A stretch of 55,504 bases of DNA from Candidatus Limosilactobacillus merdigallinarum (GCA_019114515.1 DXFH01000011.1:137631-193134), one strand, 5' to 3'; positions 8,685 to 17,962 are shown, numbered from the stretch's first letter. Notes: generated by a model not told the origin, from the sequence alone. Translations and numbers: made by a program.

Positions 8685-9671
8685 TTGGCAGTTACATTAA
8701 AAGACATTGCAAATAAAGCGGGTGTATCAATTGCCACGGTTTCGCGTATCTTAAACCACGACACCAGTCTGTCAGTTAGTCAGACGACACGTGAATCTGT
8801 ATTATCGTTGGCAGAAAAGTTGTCATATACGAAGCCACACCACCGCCAGACTAAATCGACGAAGCGGATTGCCATTTTGCAGTGGTATCCACAAGAACAG
8901 GAATTAAACGACCTTTATTACTTAGGCATTCGGTTAGCTGTCGAGCGGGCAGCACAGCAAATAGGCTGTGAAACGGCGACGACTTTTGCTAACAAGTGGT
9001 CACAATTGCCAAATCAGGTGGATGGCTTAATTGCGATTGGTAAGTTCAGTGCAGACCAGTTAAAACAACTGCACAGTCGTTACGAACACATGGTGGTAAT
9101 TGACCAAAATACGCTGGCAATGGGGATTGACTGTGTTGTTCCCGATTTTGCAGGTGGTATTATGCAGGCCGGTCAGTATCTTTTCCAGAACTACCATCAT
9201 GTCGGCATGATTGCCGGTAAGGAATACACGACCGATTCCCAAGAAGTACGAGATGCCCGTGTGCAAACATTCTTGTCATTAGCACAACAGTATGAGCCGG
9301 ACAAAAAAGATGTTTTGGAATATGGGGACTACCAAACGGATGGTGGCTATGAAGCGATGGCTCGTTTGAAGCAGCGTTTTCCAGAGCTGGACGCGGTGTT
9401 AATTGCTAATGGTGCAATGGCACTGGGCGCTTTAAAGTGTCTGCATGAACAGCAAATTAATGTACCGCAGGATATGGCCATTATTACTTTTGATGACACG
9501 GTGGTAACTAAATTTGCCTATCCGCCGTTGTCCAGTATTCATGTACCGACTGATCAAATGGCATCTAAGGCGGTTCAACTATTGGTAGATCGCTTAAGCC
9601 ACCCGCAGGACTTTCCAAACTGTTTATTAGTGGCAACAAGCTTGAAATTAAGACAAAGTACGGGTAACTAA
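8685..9671 (+). CDS. galR: LacI-family galactose operon repressor
   Basis: About 328 residues. The N-terminal helix-turn-helix TLKDIANKAGVSIATVSRIL is followed by a periplasmic-binding-protein-like ligand domain (motif DAVLIANGAMALGAL). A TTG start at 8685 is preferred because AAAGGA ends 9 nt upstream and it lies 15 bp after the galT stop; the in-frame TTG at 8667 would overlap galT. It probably binds the inverted repeat at 5993-6006. Last gene of the operon, followed by a strong terminator. Confidence 0.88.
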   Translation: MAVTLKDIANKAGVSIATVSRILNHDTSLSVSQTTRESVLSLAEKLSYTKPHHRQTKSTKRIAILQWYPQEQELNDLYYLGIRLAVERAAQQIGCETATTFANKWSQLPNQVDGLIAIGKFSADQLKQLHSRYEHMVVIDQNTLAMGIDCVVPDFAGGIMQAGQYLFQNYHHVGMIAGKEYTTDSQEVRDARVQTFLSLAQQYEPDKKDVLEYGDYQTDGGYEAMARLKQRFPELDAVLIANGAMALGALKCLHEQQINVPQDMAIITFDDTVVTKFAYPPLSSIHVPTDQMASKAVQLLVDRLSHPQDFPNCLLVATSLKLRQSTGN

Positions 9672-9691
9672 GGTTTACTCATTAATAGCGC

Positions 9692-9734
9692 AAAAAGCAC
9701 CAAGCATTTCATAATTCGAATGCCTGGTGCTTTT
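9692..9734. terminator. Bidirectional terminator between galR and the YczE-like gene
   Basis: Stem AAAAGCACCAAGCATTTC / GAATGCCTGGTGCTTTT around a short loop, with A and T tracts on both sides. Confidence 0.9.
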
Positions 9735-9747
9735 AGTTATGAATTAA

Positions 9748-10419
9748 TTAATTTTTGAAATCTAAGTGGTGATGCAAGGCGGGGAAAACATGCCGGTCAG
9801 ACCACCCAATTAAATAGCCTTGCGTAATGACGTTATAAATAGTCCCTAAACCAAAGCCATACCAGTGATGGGTGAAGAGAAGGACTAAAAGGACGATCGA
9901 TAGGGGTGGTACATTGCTTAACCATTGTGACCACACTGAGGATCCATTTAGGAAACGGAAGCGCAGGATATAGGGGAGGTCATCAGTGGGGTGCAAGATC
10001 AAGTTGGCCCGTTGGTAAAGAGAAACGGCTGCGGCAACTCCTAACAAGCCAATCATGTCAAGGATGCATCGCCAAGGCAATGATAGGTGAGCAATACCTA
10101 AATGTACGAAGATCACTTCAAAGCCAGCTAGCAGATAACTGAATGGGGTGATGAAAATCAGGTTGCGAATGAGACGAAAATAGTCGAAACGGCCGAGCAA
10201 TATTAGGTTAATGACGGCAACGGTCACACCTTCAATAAATAAAATATTGCCTAATTGCCATGAAGTCCATTTGCTAAGGCTGACCGCGGATGCCGTCCAG
10301 ATGCCGCTGCCCATATTAGTTGATACTGTAAGCGCGTTAAAAAAGGCATTGATCAAAATTGACAACCCAAAAAAGAGCCAGCGGCCGCGCAAACTATTGG
10401 CCCATTCTGTTGATACCAT
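9748..10419 (-). CDS. YczE/YyaS/YitT-like integral membrane protein
   Basis: 223 residues with about five hydrophobic segments; the opening FGLSILINAFFNALTVSTNMGSG and C-terminal GLGTIYNVITQGYLIGW resemble YczE-type proteins. Function is unknown in this family. It is convergent with galR and divergent from pepF, and monocistronic. Assignment is from overall pattern rather than a catalytic motif. Confidence 0.65.
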   Translation of the reverse strand: MVSTEWANSLRGRWLFFGLSILINAFFNALTVSTNMGSGIWTASAVSLSKWTSWQLGNILFIEGVTVAVINLILLGRFDYFRLIRNLIFITPFSYLLAGFEVIFVHLGIAHLSLPWRCILDMIGLLGVAAAVSLYQRANLILHPTDDLPYILRFRFLNGSSVWSQWLSNVPPLSIVLLVLLFTHHWYGFGLGTIYNVITQGYLIGWSDRHVFPALHHHLDFKN

Positions 10420-10514
10420 TGCTCGTTATCCCTCGTCATTATTAAAAGAAGTATACTTAAAGCATGGTATATCGTTAAATAAAGAAAGTAAACCGTACAG
10501 GGAGGAATATTGAA

Positions 10515-12329
10515 ATGACAAGCAGTAAACAGCCAGCCCGGTCAGAGGTGCCAGTGAAACTTACGTGGAACTTAACTGACCTGTATGCTAGTGATGCAGA
10601 CATGAAAAAAGCGCTGGCACAAACCGAACAGCAAGCACAAGAGCTACAACAATTAAAAGGAAGGTTGGCACAGGAGAATGGTCGGATATTGCTTAAGGCA
10701 ATGCATCAGGCTAAAACGATCAATGCTGACTTGGAGCAGGAATACGTATACGCGATGCTGCGCCATGATAGTGACACCACGGATGCACCAGCGACAGAAC
10801 TAATGGGCACAGCAGAACGGATCGCTACCACGATTGACGAACAATTATCATTCCTCGATCCGGAAATTATTTCCTTAGATGAGCAATCACTAAAGCAGTG
10901 GCTAGCTACCATTCCTGAACTGCAAGAGTTTCGCTATGCAATTCACCAAACGCGTCTGCAGAAGGACCATGTATTGTCAACTGATCAAGAACAGCTGCTA
11001 AGTGCGCTCGGCCGCAGTATTGACAGCCCTAGTGACATTTTTAACACATTAAACGATGCCGACCTCAAGTTTAGTATGGTACACAATGATCAGGGTGAAT
11101 TGGTGGAATTAACGGACGGTAATCGAGGTGAATTTGCGCAGTCTAAACAGCGAGCTGTCCGTAAAGAAGCCTTTTTAGCCTATCAAAAGCCTTATCACGC
11201 ACTACGCAACACTTTTGCGGCCACCCTCAACGATTTTATTGACGGTGAAAACACGATTGCCAAGCTCCGCCATTATCCTAGCTCCCGTGCGGCTGCCCTA
11301 TCGGCTAACGAAATTGACGAACAAGTTTATCAAAACCTGGTCACAACGGTGAACGCTCACTTAGACTTGGCACACAGATGGTACCAACTAAAGCAGCATG
11401 CATTAGGATTAAGCGACTTCTACCAATATGATGTGAATGTGCCCTTGGCTAACCATGCACTCACTGCTACTTATGAGCAAGGAAAGCAATTAGTACTGAA
11501 CGCGTTGTCGGTACTGGGGTCGGAATACGAGCACGCATTGCAGAATGAATTGGCTAATCGGTGGGTCGATGTAGCAGAAAACAAGGGCAAGCGATCGGGT
11601 GGTTATGAAGTCGGAATTGCCAATGTTCACCCTTATGTCCTGCTTAACTGGAGTGATCAATTAGAATCGACCTTCACTTTAGCTCACGAATCGGGACATG
11701 CCATGCACAGCTGGTTCAGCCAGCATGCACAGCCATCGGAGTATGCCGAAGCTCCCATTTTCTTGGCAGAGGTGGCCTCAACTTTCAATGAAAACATCTT
11801 AACTAAGTACTTATTAGATCAATACAGTGGTCAGCCAGATAAGCAATTATATGTGCTAGAACAGTCGATCAACGGCTTCATTGGCACCATTTTCCGGCAG
11901 ACTCAATTTGCCGAATTTGAGGATAGTGCGTATGTTGCCCAGCAGAAGGGTCAACGTTTAACAGCGGATTACTTAGATCAGCTCAACCAGAAGCTGGTTA
12001 AGAAGTATTACGGACCGACAGTGCAGCTAGCAGGGACCGCTACGCAAGGTTGGGCATACGTACCGCACTTCTACATGCACTATTACGTTTATCAATATGC
12101 CACGTCCTGGGCCATTGCGACTGCTTTAGCCCAGCAAGTTTGGGATAAAGAAGAGGGCGCGCGTGATCGCTATCTGCAATTCTTACGTGCAGGTGGATCA
12201 GATAGTCCGTTAACGATTCTGAAACATGCCGGCATTGATGCTACTACGCCCGCTTACTTAGAGGACGCGTTGGCAGTGATGGATCAGGAAATTAATCAGG
12301 TGGAAAAATTATTAAAGCAGAACCAATAA
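10515..12329 (+). CDS. pepF: Oligoendopeptidase F (M3B metallopeptidase)
   Basis: 604 residues, standard length. The zinc site HESGHAMHSW (HExxH) is at residues 391-400, with the third ligand in the following helix EAPIFLAEVASTFNE. PepF cleaves peptides of roughly 7-17 residues in the cytoplasm and contributes to peptide turnover. Start ATG at 10515 follows GGGAGGA. proC follows after 12 bp in the same operon. Confidence 0.95.
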   Translation: MTSSKQPARSEVPVKLTWNLTDLYASDADMKKALAQTEQQAQELQQLKGRLAQENGRILLKAMHQAKTINADLEQEYVYAMLRHDSDTTDAPATELMGTAERIATTIDEQLSFLDPEIISLDEQSLKQWLATIPELQEFRYAIHQTRLQKDHVLSTDQEQLLSALGRSIDSPSDIFNTLNDADLKFSMVHNDQGELVELTDGNRGEFAQSKQRAVRKEAFLAYQKPYHALRNTFAATLNDFIDGENTIAKLRHYPSSRAAALSANEIDEQVYQNLVTTVNAHLDLAHRWYQLKQHALGLSDFYQYDVNVPLANHALTATYEQGKQLVLNALSVLGSEYEHALQNELANRWVDVAENKGKRSGGYEVGIANVHPYVLLNWSDQLESTFTLAHESGHAMHSWFSQHAQPSEYAEAPIFLAEVASTFNENILTKYLLDQYSGQPDKQLYVLEQSINGFIGTIFRQTQFAEFEDSAYVAQQKGQRLTADYLDQLNQKLVKKYYGPTVQLAGTATQGWAYVPHFYMHYYVYQYATSWAIATALAQQVWDKEEGARDRYLQFLRAGGSDSPLTILKHAGIDATTPAYLEDALAVMDQEINQVEKLLKQNQ

Positions 12330-12341
12330 GGAGGAATTAAC

Positions 12342-13109
12342 ATGAAAATTGCCGTAATTGGGGTTGGCAATATGGGAAGCGCCATTATGACCGGCTTAGC
12401 GCATAAAACGAAGGATGAGTTGATTGCCTTTAACCCGGCTAATCCTCGTGTTGATCAATTTGCTGCAAAGATTGGTGCGCAACGAATGACAGAAGTTACC
12501 GAACTGGTAGCAGCGCAACCAGACCTGTTGATTTTTACCACGCCCGCTCCTGTTACCGTTGACGTTGCTAAACAATTTACCGATCTCAACGACGTACTGG
12601 TATTATCGGCAGCTGCGGGAGTATCAATTGTCGACTTGCAGACTGCTTTACCGAATGCTTCGGTATCGCGGATGATTCCTAATATTCCCGTCGCAGTTAA
12701 TGCGGGCACAATTGGTGTGACCTTAGACCCAGGTTTGAGTAATGATCAACGTCAATCGTTTCGCACGGTAATTGCTGCTTTGGGTGACATTATTGACGTC
12801 AAAGAAAGTCAGCTCGACATTGTTGGGACTGTTGGTGGTTGCAGTCCAGCCTTTGTCGATGTCATGATGGATGCCTTAAGCGACGGTGCAGTCATGGAAG
12901 GATTAGATCGCAAGACAGCCTATCAAATAGTTGCCAGTATGGTGAAAGGCAGCGGTACGCTTGCTTATGAGAGCAAGGAAGCACCAGCAGTCTTACGTGA
13001 TCAGGTAGCATCACCTGGCGGGACCACTATTCGGGGAATTGCGGCCTTAGAAAAAGGAGGCTTCCGCAGCGCTTTAATTGAAGCAATTAAAGCTAGTTGT
13101 GGAGAATAG
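12342..13109 (+). CDS. proC: Pyrroline-5-carboxylate reductase
   Basis: 255 residues. Rossmann start IAVIGVGNMGSAIMTGL, and the C-terminal family signature running from residues near PAVLRDQVASPGGTTIRGI. It reduces pyrroline-5-carboxylate to proline with NAD(P)H. It follows pepF closely with a strong AAGGAGG site, which joins peptide breakdown to proline synthesis in one transcript. Its stop codon is part of a parS-like sequence. Confidence 0.95.
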   Translation: MKIAVIGVGNMGSAIMTGLAHKTKDELIAFNPANPRVDQFAAKIGAQRMTEVTELVAAQPDLLIFTTPAPVTVDVAKQFTDLNDVLVLSAAAGVSIVDLQTALPNASVSRMIPNIPVAVNAGTIGVTLDPGLSNDQRQSFRTVIAALGDIIDVKESQLDIVGTVGGCSPAFVDVMMDALSDGAVMEGLDRKTAYQIVASMVKGSGTLAYESKEAPAVLRDQVASPGGTTIRGIAALEKGGFRSALIEAIKASCGE

Positions 13110-13123
13110 TTTCACGTGGAACA
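13108..13123. other. parS-like ParB-binding site
   Basis: Read on the minus strand the site is TGTTCCACGTGAAACT, one base off the well-known Bacillus/lactic parS form TGTTNCACGTGAAACA. ParB (Spo0J) loads on such sites, which cluster near oriC. It overlaps the proC stop codon. Confidence 0.7.
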
Positions 13124-13160
13124 TTTCATTGTTTTGCGTAACAATTGATTTGTGGTACAC

Positions 13161-13200
13161 AAAAACGTCGATCACGCGAAGAGCGAACCGGCGTTTTAAA
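13161..13200 (+). terminator. Probable pepF-proC terminator
   Basis: Imperfect stem AAAACGTCG ... CCGGCGTTTT with a following A/T-rich stretch; the loop is long (about 18 nt), so it is weaker than neighbouring terminators. Confidence 0.5.
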
Positions 13201-13266
13201 ATAGAATTTTGACTTGAAATTACACAGCTACTCTGATGGTTAAATGCAAGATGGGACGAATTGTGT

Positions 13267-13728
13267 TTACTCGTTTTCTTTGCCCGGCTTATCAGTTAAC
13301 TTAACGCTGCGGTGGTTGACACTCGTGGAGAAGACAATTTGCGTGCTTGTCTTACCGAAACGGCGTTGGATCTCGTTAATGAAATCGTCCAGGTCAGTTG
13401 TGGAGGGGAAAACGACTTCCATCACTTCAGAATAATCACCCGTTACACAATTGCATTCGATAACATTCGGAATGGACCGCATATATGGATAGAACTCAGA
13501 TTTTTGCTTAGGCTCCAGCTGGACACGGATAAAGGCTTTCACATGATAGTCCAGCTTTTCCATGTTGACACTGACATGATAACCAGTGATGACGCCACTT
13601 TCTTCCAGTTTACTGATACGGGCAGCGATGGCTGGTGAAGAAATGTAGCAGGCTGCTGACATTTCCTTTAAAGACACCCGTGCATTATCCTCCAGCATAT
13701 TGATGATTTTACGGTCAATTTGATCCAT
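13267..13728 (-). CDS. Lrp/AsnC-family transcriptional regulator
   Basis: 153 residues: N-terminal helix-turn-helix MDQIDRKIINMLEDNARVSL with AACYISSPAIAARISKLEE, then a RAM (ligand-binding) domain with VTGDYSEVMEVVF. Lrp proteins sense amino acids and control amino-acid genes. Its position beside pepF-proC suggests a role in peptide or proline metabolism, but this is inference. RBS AAGGGG at 8 nt. Confidence 0.9.
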   Translation of the reverse strand: MDQIDRKIINMLEDNARVSLKEMSAACYISSPAIAARISKLEESGVITGYHVSVNMEKLDYHVKAFIRVQLEPKQKSEFYPYMRSIPNVIECNCVTGDYSEVMEVVFPSTTDLDDFINEIQRRFGKTSTQIVFSTSVNHRSVKLTDKPGKENE

Positions 13729-13768
13729 TTTAACGTCCCCTTGTTAATTAAAGCATTCGCGAAAGAAT

Positions 13769-13826
13769 ACTTAATTTAATTAAGTTCTTAGATATCATTT
13801 TAAGACGTCCCATTATTAATAGTCAA
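13769..13826 (-). promoter_or_regulatory. lrp-type gene promoter with palindromic operator
   Basis: Minus-strand -35 TTGACT (13821-13826), 18-bp spacer, -10 TAAAAT (13797-13802). The perfect palindrome ACTTAATT-T-AATTAAGT (13769-13785) lies at the predicted start of transcription, as expected for autoregulation. Confidence 0.6.
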
Positions 13827-13882
13827 TTTATCGTTACAGGGTGATGATCACCTTAATTTCTAAGGGACAGAAAGCCGGATTA

Positions 13883-13891
13883 TGCTACAAT
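13883..13891 (+). promoter_or_regulatory. Extended -10 promoter of the usp gene
   Basis: TGCTACAAT forms an extended -10 about 33 bp before the ATG; no clear -35. Confidence 0.5.
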
Positions 13892-13923
13892 AGACCTAAC
13901 GTAAATGAATGGAGGGAAACAAG

Positions 13924-14412
13924 ATGGCAGAAGGATATAAAAATATCTTGGTCCCGGTTGATGGCTCAAAAGTTGCCGAATTGGCATTAGTCAAAGCCGT
14001 TGCAATGGCCCGGAGTGAAGGGGCACATATTGACCTGCTGAATGTAATTGACACCCGTGCGATGTCTTATAATTTTGCAGGGATGTCTGATGGCAGTTTG
14101 ACTTATCAATTAGTGGATAAGTCGACAAAGTACTTGAATGAACTATTGAAACAAATCAAGGACGATGGCTTTGATAATATCGATATCCACATTCGTTTGG
14201 GCAATCCTAAGACCGTGATTTCCTTTGATTTCCCACGTGATCACCATAATGACATGATCGTCATGGGTGCTTCCGGTATGTCACGGTTACAGCGGGCAAT
14301 GGTTGGTTCAGTAACCTCCTTTGTTAAGCGGAACGCTCGCATGGATGTGCTGGTTGTTCGTACTGGCCTGGATAACCAGCCAGCACCAGCAGCTAAGCAA
14401 CCGCAAAAATAA
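13924..14412 (+). CDS. Universal stress protein (UspA family)
   Basis: 162 residues. Starts MAEGYKNILVPVDGSKVAELAL and ends the domain with the ATP-binding type signature GASGMSRLQRAMVGSVTSFV. Cytoplasmic nucleotide-binding stress protein of unknown exact role. The ATG at 13924 is preferred because GGAGGG lies 7 nt before it; the upstream ATG overlaps this site. Monocistronic, with its own terminator. Confidence 0.9.
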   Translation: MAEGYKNILVPVDGSKVAELALVKAVAMARSEGAHIDLLNVIDTRAMSYNFAGMSDGSLTYQLVDKSTKYLNELLKQIKDDGFDNIDIHIRLGNPKTVISFDFPRDHHNDMIVMGASGMSRLQRAMVGSVTSFVKRNARMDVLVVRTGLDNQPAPAAKQPQK

Positions 14413-14451
14413 ATGGATACTGAGTAAGACCCCGTCGTGCTTAGTAAATAA

Positions 14452-14500
14452 TAAGAGGCTTTCAACGTTCAACTGTGAGCATTGAAGGCCTCTTAATTTT
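14452..14500 (+). terminator. Terminator of the usp gene
   Basis: Stem AAGAGGCTTTCAA / TTGAAGGCCTCTT followed by TTAATTTT. Confidence 0.8.
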
Positions 14501-14528
14501 GATTGACTTAAAAAAGGAAAGAAGCAGC

Positions 14529-15395
14529 ATGCATAACCTAATTTACCTAACAGACTTAGCAGGATCAGATATGGATCCATATGTTCGTTTGAATGAAACA
14601 CAGCTTTTTCATTCCTTAGAACCTAATCCAGGTCTATTCATTGCGGAAAGCCCGAAAGTGATTGAACGGGCACTCAGAGCAGGGTATCACCCGGCTTCCT
14701 TACTGGTAGAAAAGAAAAACCTGTCGCGTGATTTGGCGGACCTAGATCATGAGATGGCAGCCAATCAAACGAAGGGCCTGGGCAATACGCCCATCTATGT
14801 TGCTAATGGTGAGTTGCTTCGTCAATTAAAGGGCTACAATCTTTTACGGGGCGCACTGGCCGCAATGTATCGAGTGCAACGTCTTAGCGTGGTGGATTTT
14901 TTAAAAACTATGCCGGTGGACCATCCACGGATTGCCGTTCTTGAAAATGTCGTTAACCCAACCAATGTAGGTGCTATTTTTCGTTCGGCAGCGGCGTTAT
15001 CAATTGATGGCGTCATTGTAACAAGTGATTCAGCGGATCCGCTCTACCGACGTTCGACGCGGGTATCGATGGGAACGGTTTTCGAGGTGCCATGGACCTA
15101 TGTTGATGCTAAAGTATGGGCCGCTGAAGGCATCAAACTCCTTCATCAGTGTGGTTACCAAACGGCAGCGATGGCACTGCGCCATAACACAATTGATATT
15201 GACGATCCACAGTTAGACAAAACTGAGAAACTGGCGATCATTCTGGGCTCAGAAGGTCCGGGCTTAAGAGCACAAACAATTGAACAAAGCGATTTTACCA
15301 TCAAGATTCCAATGACTGCCGGAGTAGACTCACTAAATGTAGCCGCTGCCTCGGCATTAGCTTTTTGGGAACTGGGCAATCGAAAGCATCATTAA
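14529..15395 (+). CDS. SpoU/TrmH-family RNA 2'-O-methyltransferase
   Basis: 288 residues. The C-terminal SPOUT domain has the three family motifs: VLENVVNPTNVGAIFRSAAA, LGSEGPGLR and IPMTAGVDSLNVAAASALAF. They form the knotted SAM-binding site that methylates ribose in rRNA or tRNA; the target base is unknown. The ATG at 14529 follows AAAGGAAAG. No signal or membrane segment. Its transcript would begin just after the usp terminator; own promoter not clear. Confidence 0.9.
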   Translation: MHNLIYLTDLAGSDMDPYVRLNETQLFHSLEPNPGLFIAESPKVIERALRAGYHPASLLVEKKNLSRDLADLDHEMAANQTKGLGNTPIYVANGELLRQLKGYNLLRGALAAMYRVQRLSVVDFLKTMPVDHPRIAVLENVVNPTNVGAIFRSAAALSIDGVIVTSDSADPLYRRSTRVSMGTVFEVPWTYVDAKVWAAEGIKLLHQCGYQTAAMALRHNTIDIDDPQLDKTEKLAIILGSEGPGLRAQTIEQSDFTIKIPMTAGVDSLNVAAASALAFWELGNRKHH

Positions 15396-15397
15396 AA

Positions 15398-15440
15398 AAT
15401 GCACCACAGCAAGAAGTTTGTTGTGGTGCATTATTTTAAT
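15398..15440 (+). terminator. Terminator of the SpoU-family gene
   Basis: Perfect stem AATGCACCACA / TGTGGTGCATT followed by ATTTTAAT. Confidence 0.85.
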
Positions 15441-15461
15441 AGCTGGCCATCAGGCAGGTGG

Positions 15462-15650
15462 CTAATCATGCCACAATTGTATGAAGCGTTTTAAAACGGG
15501 TTGCAGCCGTTGCCGCTGTGTTTTTAGGCAAGCAGCATAGAAAGGCATTCGGGCAGCTGAATCAGTAATGGGGATCGCAATCCGGTCATTAGAGTCGCTA
15601 TGGGGTTCATAACGAGTCACGCTAAGAATTAAGGAAGGTTCTATCCCAGA
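15462..15650 (-). pseudogene. C-terminal remnant of a LysR-type regulator (probable)
   Basis: An open frame of about 60 codons ends at 15462 and reads PSLILSVTRYEPHSDSNDRI ... FYAACLKTQRQRLQPVLKRF, resembling the end of a LysR effector-binding domain. There is no helix-turn-helix and no start. The frame runs into sequence belonging to the aldo/keto reductase, so the front of the gene has been lost. The family call is tentative. Confidence 0.45.
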
Positions 15651-15665
15651 GCCATACGACCCTGG

Positions 15666-15982
15666 CAGCCTGGGCACCATTGGGCCAAGGTAACCATGAT
15701 CTGTTTGATGAACCTGTACTGCAGAGTATTGCTAAGAAGTATGGCAAAGATGTTGGTCAGGTCATTCTGCGTTTTGAACACCAAGAAGGGATTATCGTCT
15801 TTCCGAAGTCAGTTCACGAAGCACGGATTAAGTCCAACCAGGAGATCTTTGATTTTGAATTAACCTCCGATGAAATGGATGCTATCCGGACCTTAGACAA
15901 GGGTAAGGGGATGCATGACCCAGATGCTCCTAGTGTTGCCCAAACGCTCCTCAACGCATTTGATGTACACGCTAATGACTAA
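15666..15982 (+). pseudogene. Aldo/keto reductase, C-terminal third only
   Basis: Starts abruptly in AAWAPLGQGNHDLFDEP, the last part of the AKR barrel, and continues with IAKKYGKDVGQVILRFEHQEG and the NADPH-binding IVFPKSVHEARIKSNQ. Intact AKRs are about 280 residues; here about 105 remain and the catalytic Tyr/Lys/Asp are absent. The LysR remnant abuts it in the opposite orientation, so one deletion probably removed both 5' ends. Confidence 0.8.
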
Positions 15983-15998
15983 TCAGTAAGCAAAACCA

Positions 15999-16032
15999 AA
16001 CCGCCATTCAGTAATGTGAATGGCGGTTTTTT
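15999..16032 (+). terminator. Terminator after the aldo/keto reductase remnant
   Basis: Perfect 12-bp stem AACCGCCATTCA / TGAATGGCGGTT followed by TTTT. Confidence 0.85.
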
Positions 16033-16067
16033 ATGTCTGCTTTATTTAAAAAACCAGATACAAAAAG

Positions 16068-16207
16068 AGGACGTGACATAAGTCCATCTACATAGATTAG
16101 AAGCGAACAACGCGGTACACAAATGAGGTCCAAAGCCGAACTCTGGACCTCTATTTGTGATCGCGGGGGTGTGAAGACGAAGTCGTAAACGACTTCTGTC
16201 ACACTCC
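16068..16207 (+). repeat. Structured intergenic repeat, copy A
   Basis: One of three related ~140-bp elements in the window. Contains CGCG-gta-CACAAAT, a variable arm GAGGTCCA / TGGACCTC (16125-16132, 16144-16151), then T-ATTTGTG-at-CGCG, and a tail hairpin GTGTGA [GAAGTCG-taaa-CGACTTC] TCACAC (16169-16204). It lies between the convergent AKR remnant and gnd. Confidence 0.85.
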
Positions 16208-16240
16208 AAAAAAAGCGACCAGAATAAATCTGGTCGCTTT
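16205..16240 (-). terminator. Terminator of gnd
   Basis: Perfect stem AAAGCGACCAGA / TCTGGTCGCTTT (16212-16240), with T run on the minus strand. Confidence 0.88.
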
Positions 16241-16266
16241 CTTAATTATTAATCAGGATTAACTGA

Positions 16267-17706
16267 TTATTGTTCTTCGTACCAAGTGTAGTGGAAGTTA
16301 CCTGGACGGTCAACACGTTCGTAAGTGTGAGCACCGAAGTAGTCACGCTGTGCTTGAAGCATGTTAGCTGGCAGAACTTCCGCACGGTAAGAGTCGTAGT
16401 AAGAAATAGCAGCAGATAATGCTGGTACAGGAATACCAACCTTAACAGCGAAGGAAACAACTTCACGAATAGCCTTCTGGTACTTCTTAGCAATTTCTTG
16501 GAAGTATGGGTCCAGCAGCAAGTTCTTCAGTTGAGGATCCTTGTCGTAAGCATCAGTGATCTTCTGCAGGAATTGTGCACGAATAATGCAGCCTTCACGC
16601 CAAATCTGTGCCAATTCACCGTACTTTAGACCCCAGTCGTAACGTTCGGAGTCGATCCGCATCTGTTCGAAGCCTTGAGCATAACTCATAACCTTGCCGA
16701 AGTAGAGGGCTTGACGAATCTTTTCGATCAGTTCCTTCTTATGATCATCAGTCAGGTCAACCTTTTCAGTGTCAACAGGCAGAACCTTAGATGCAGCAAC
16801 ACGTTCGTCCTTCATCATGGAGATGTAACGAGCGTACACGGCTTCAGTGATAACTGATTGAGGAGCGCCGCCTTCAAGGGCAGTTTCAGAACTCCACTTA
16901 CCAGTACCCTTGTTAGCACCACGGTCCAGAATCATGTCAACGATTGGCTTGTTCTTGTCAGCGCCTAAGTCATCCTTCTTAGTCAGGATGTCGGCAGTGA
17001 TGTTAATCAGGAATGAGTCCAGTTCGCCTTGGTCCCATTCGTGGAAGATCTTAGCTAATTCATCAACGTTCAGCCCTAAACCATGACGTAAGATATTGTA
17101 GCTTTCGTCGATCAGCTCTTCGTCACCGTATTCAATACCGTTGTGAACCATCTTTACATAGTGGCCGGCACCGTTAGGACCGATGTAAGCAACACATGGC
17201 TTGCCATCCTTAGCCTTAGCAGCGATTTGTTCCAGAATTGGAGCAACCAGGTCATAAGCTTCCTTCTGGCCACCTGGCATCAGAGATGGGCCGTGGAGGG
17301 CACCCAGTTCACCACCGGATACACCCATGCCGATAAAGTTGATACCGGACTTGTCCAGACGAGCGTTACGTTCCATAGTGTCGTGGAAGTTAGTGTTACC
17401 ACCATCGATCAGAACGTCACCCTTGTCCAGCAAAGGAAGTAATTCGTCAATAACTGCGTCGGTTGGCTTGCCGGCCTTAACCATCAGCAAAATCCGACGT
17501 GGCGTTTCCAGAGAAGCAACAAAGTCTTTGATGTTGTAACTTGGGATCAGCTTCTTGTCGCTGTGATCCTCCATCATTTCATCAGTCCGGTTACGGTGAC
17601 GGTTGTAAATACCTACCGTGTACCCGCGACTTTCGATGTTCAGTGCCAGGTTCTTGCCCATAACGGCCATACCAATAACACCAATTTGTGCTTTCTTATC
17701 TGCCAT
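16267..17706 (-). CDS. gnd: 6-phosphogluconate dehydrogenase, decarboxylating
   Basis: 479 residues. N-terminal coenzyme motif [20 protein letters not shown]; the family signature [20 protein letters not shown] and substrate residues GGxxxGP-like [17 protein letters not shown] are present. It oxidises 6-phosphogluconate to ribulose-5-phosphate and CO2. The ATG at 17706 follows AAGGAG; an upstream in-frame extension overlaps the promoter. With zwf and gluconokinase in the same window it forms the entry to the phosphoketolase/pentose phosphate route. Codon use is strongly biased, as in highly expressed genes. Confidence 0.97.
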   Translation of the reverse strand: MADKKAQIGVIGMAVMGKNLALNIESRGYTVGIYNRHRNRTDEMMEDHSDKKLIPSYNIKDFVASLETPRRILLMVKAGKPTDAVIDELLPLLDKGDVLIDGGNTNFHDTMERNARLDKSGINFIGMGVSGGELGALHGPSLMPGGQKEAYDLVAPILEQIAAKAKDGKPCVAYIGPNGAGHYVKMVHNGIEYGDEELIDESYNILRHGLGLNVDELAKIFHEWDQGELDSFLINITADILTKKDDLGADKNKPIVDMILDRGANKGTGKWSSETALEGGAPQSVITEAVYARYISMMKDERVAASKVLPVDTEKVDLTDDHKKELIEKIRQALYFGKVMSYAQGFEQMRIDSERYDWGLKYGELAQIWREGCIIRAQFLQKITDAYDKDPQLKNLLLDPYFQEIAKKYQKAIREVVSFAVKVGIPVPALSAAISYYDSYRAEVLPANMLQAQRDYFGAHTYERVDRPGNFHYTWYEEQ

Positions 17707-17752
17707 TGTGTTGTCACACTCCTTAAAAGAATAAATACACTTTACGCAAACT

Positions 17753-17761
17753 ATTATATCA
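17753..17761 (-). promoter_or_regulatory. gnd promoter, extended -10
   Basis: Minus-strand TGATATAAT gives an extended, consensus -10 (TATAAT at 17753-17758). Confidence 0.6.
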
Positions 17762-17869
17762 GAAAGCGAGCAAGATGAATAACTAATTTGAGAAGCTTTG
17801 CACAAACTTTTTTAAAAAGCGTTCACATTGTTGTCATAACAAGCTTTTGACAAAGTCAAGACTTGATTA

Positions 17870-17918
17870 TTGACGGCAGATTGTATAGGCTAAAATTAGT
17901 GTAATGTTAACGTTAACA
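17870..17918 (+). promoter_or_regulatory. kdgK promoter with LacI-type operator
   Basis: The perfect palindrome TGTTAACGTTAACA (17905-17918) is a LacI-family operator, of the kind bound by KdgR-type regulators. Upstream, TTGACG (17870-17875) and TAAAAT (17891-17896) are a possible promoter with a short 15-bp spacer. The operator would overlap the transcription start. Confidence 0.7.
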
Positions 17919-17962
17919 ATATTGGCAAATTAACTTGCCAGCGTCTATTAAAGGAGAAAAAT

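Noticed and set aside
16242..16493. Open frame on the minus strand inside gnd
   Set aside because: Out-of-frame shadow of the highly biased gnd coding sequence; no RBS or family features.
17811..17826. AAAAAGCGTTCACA as a cre box near kdgK
   Set aside because: Only about 10 of 14 consensus positions match and the left end is wrong.
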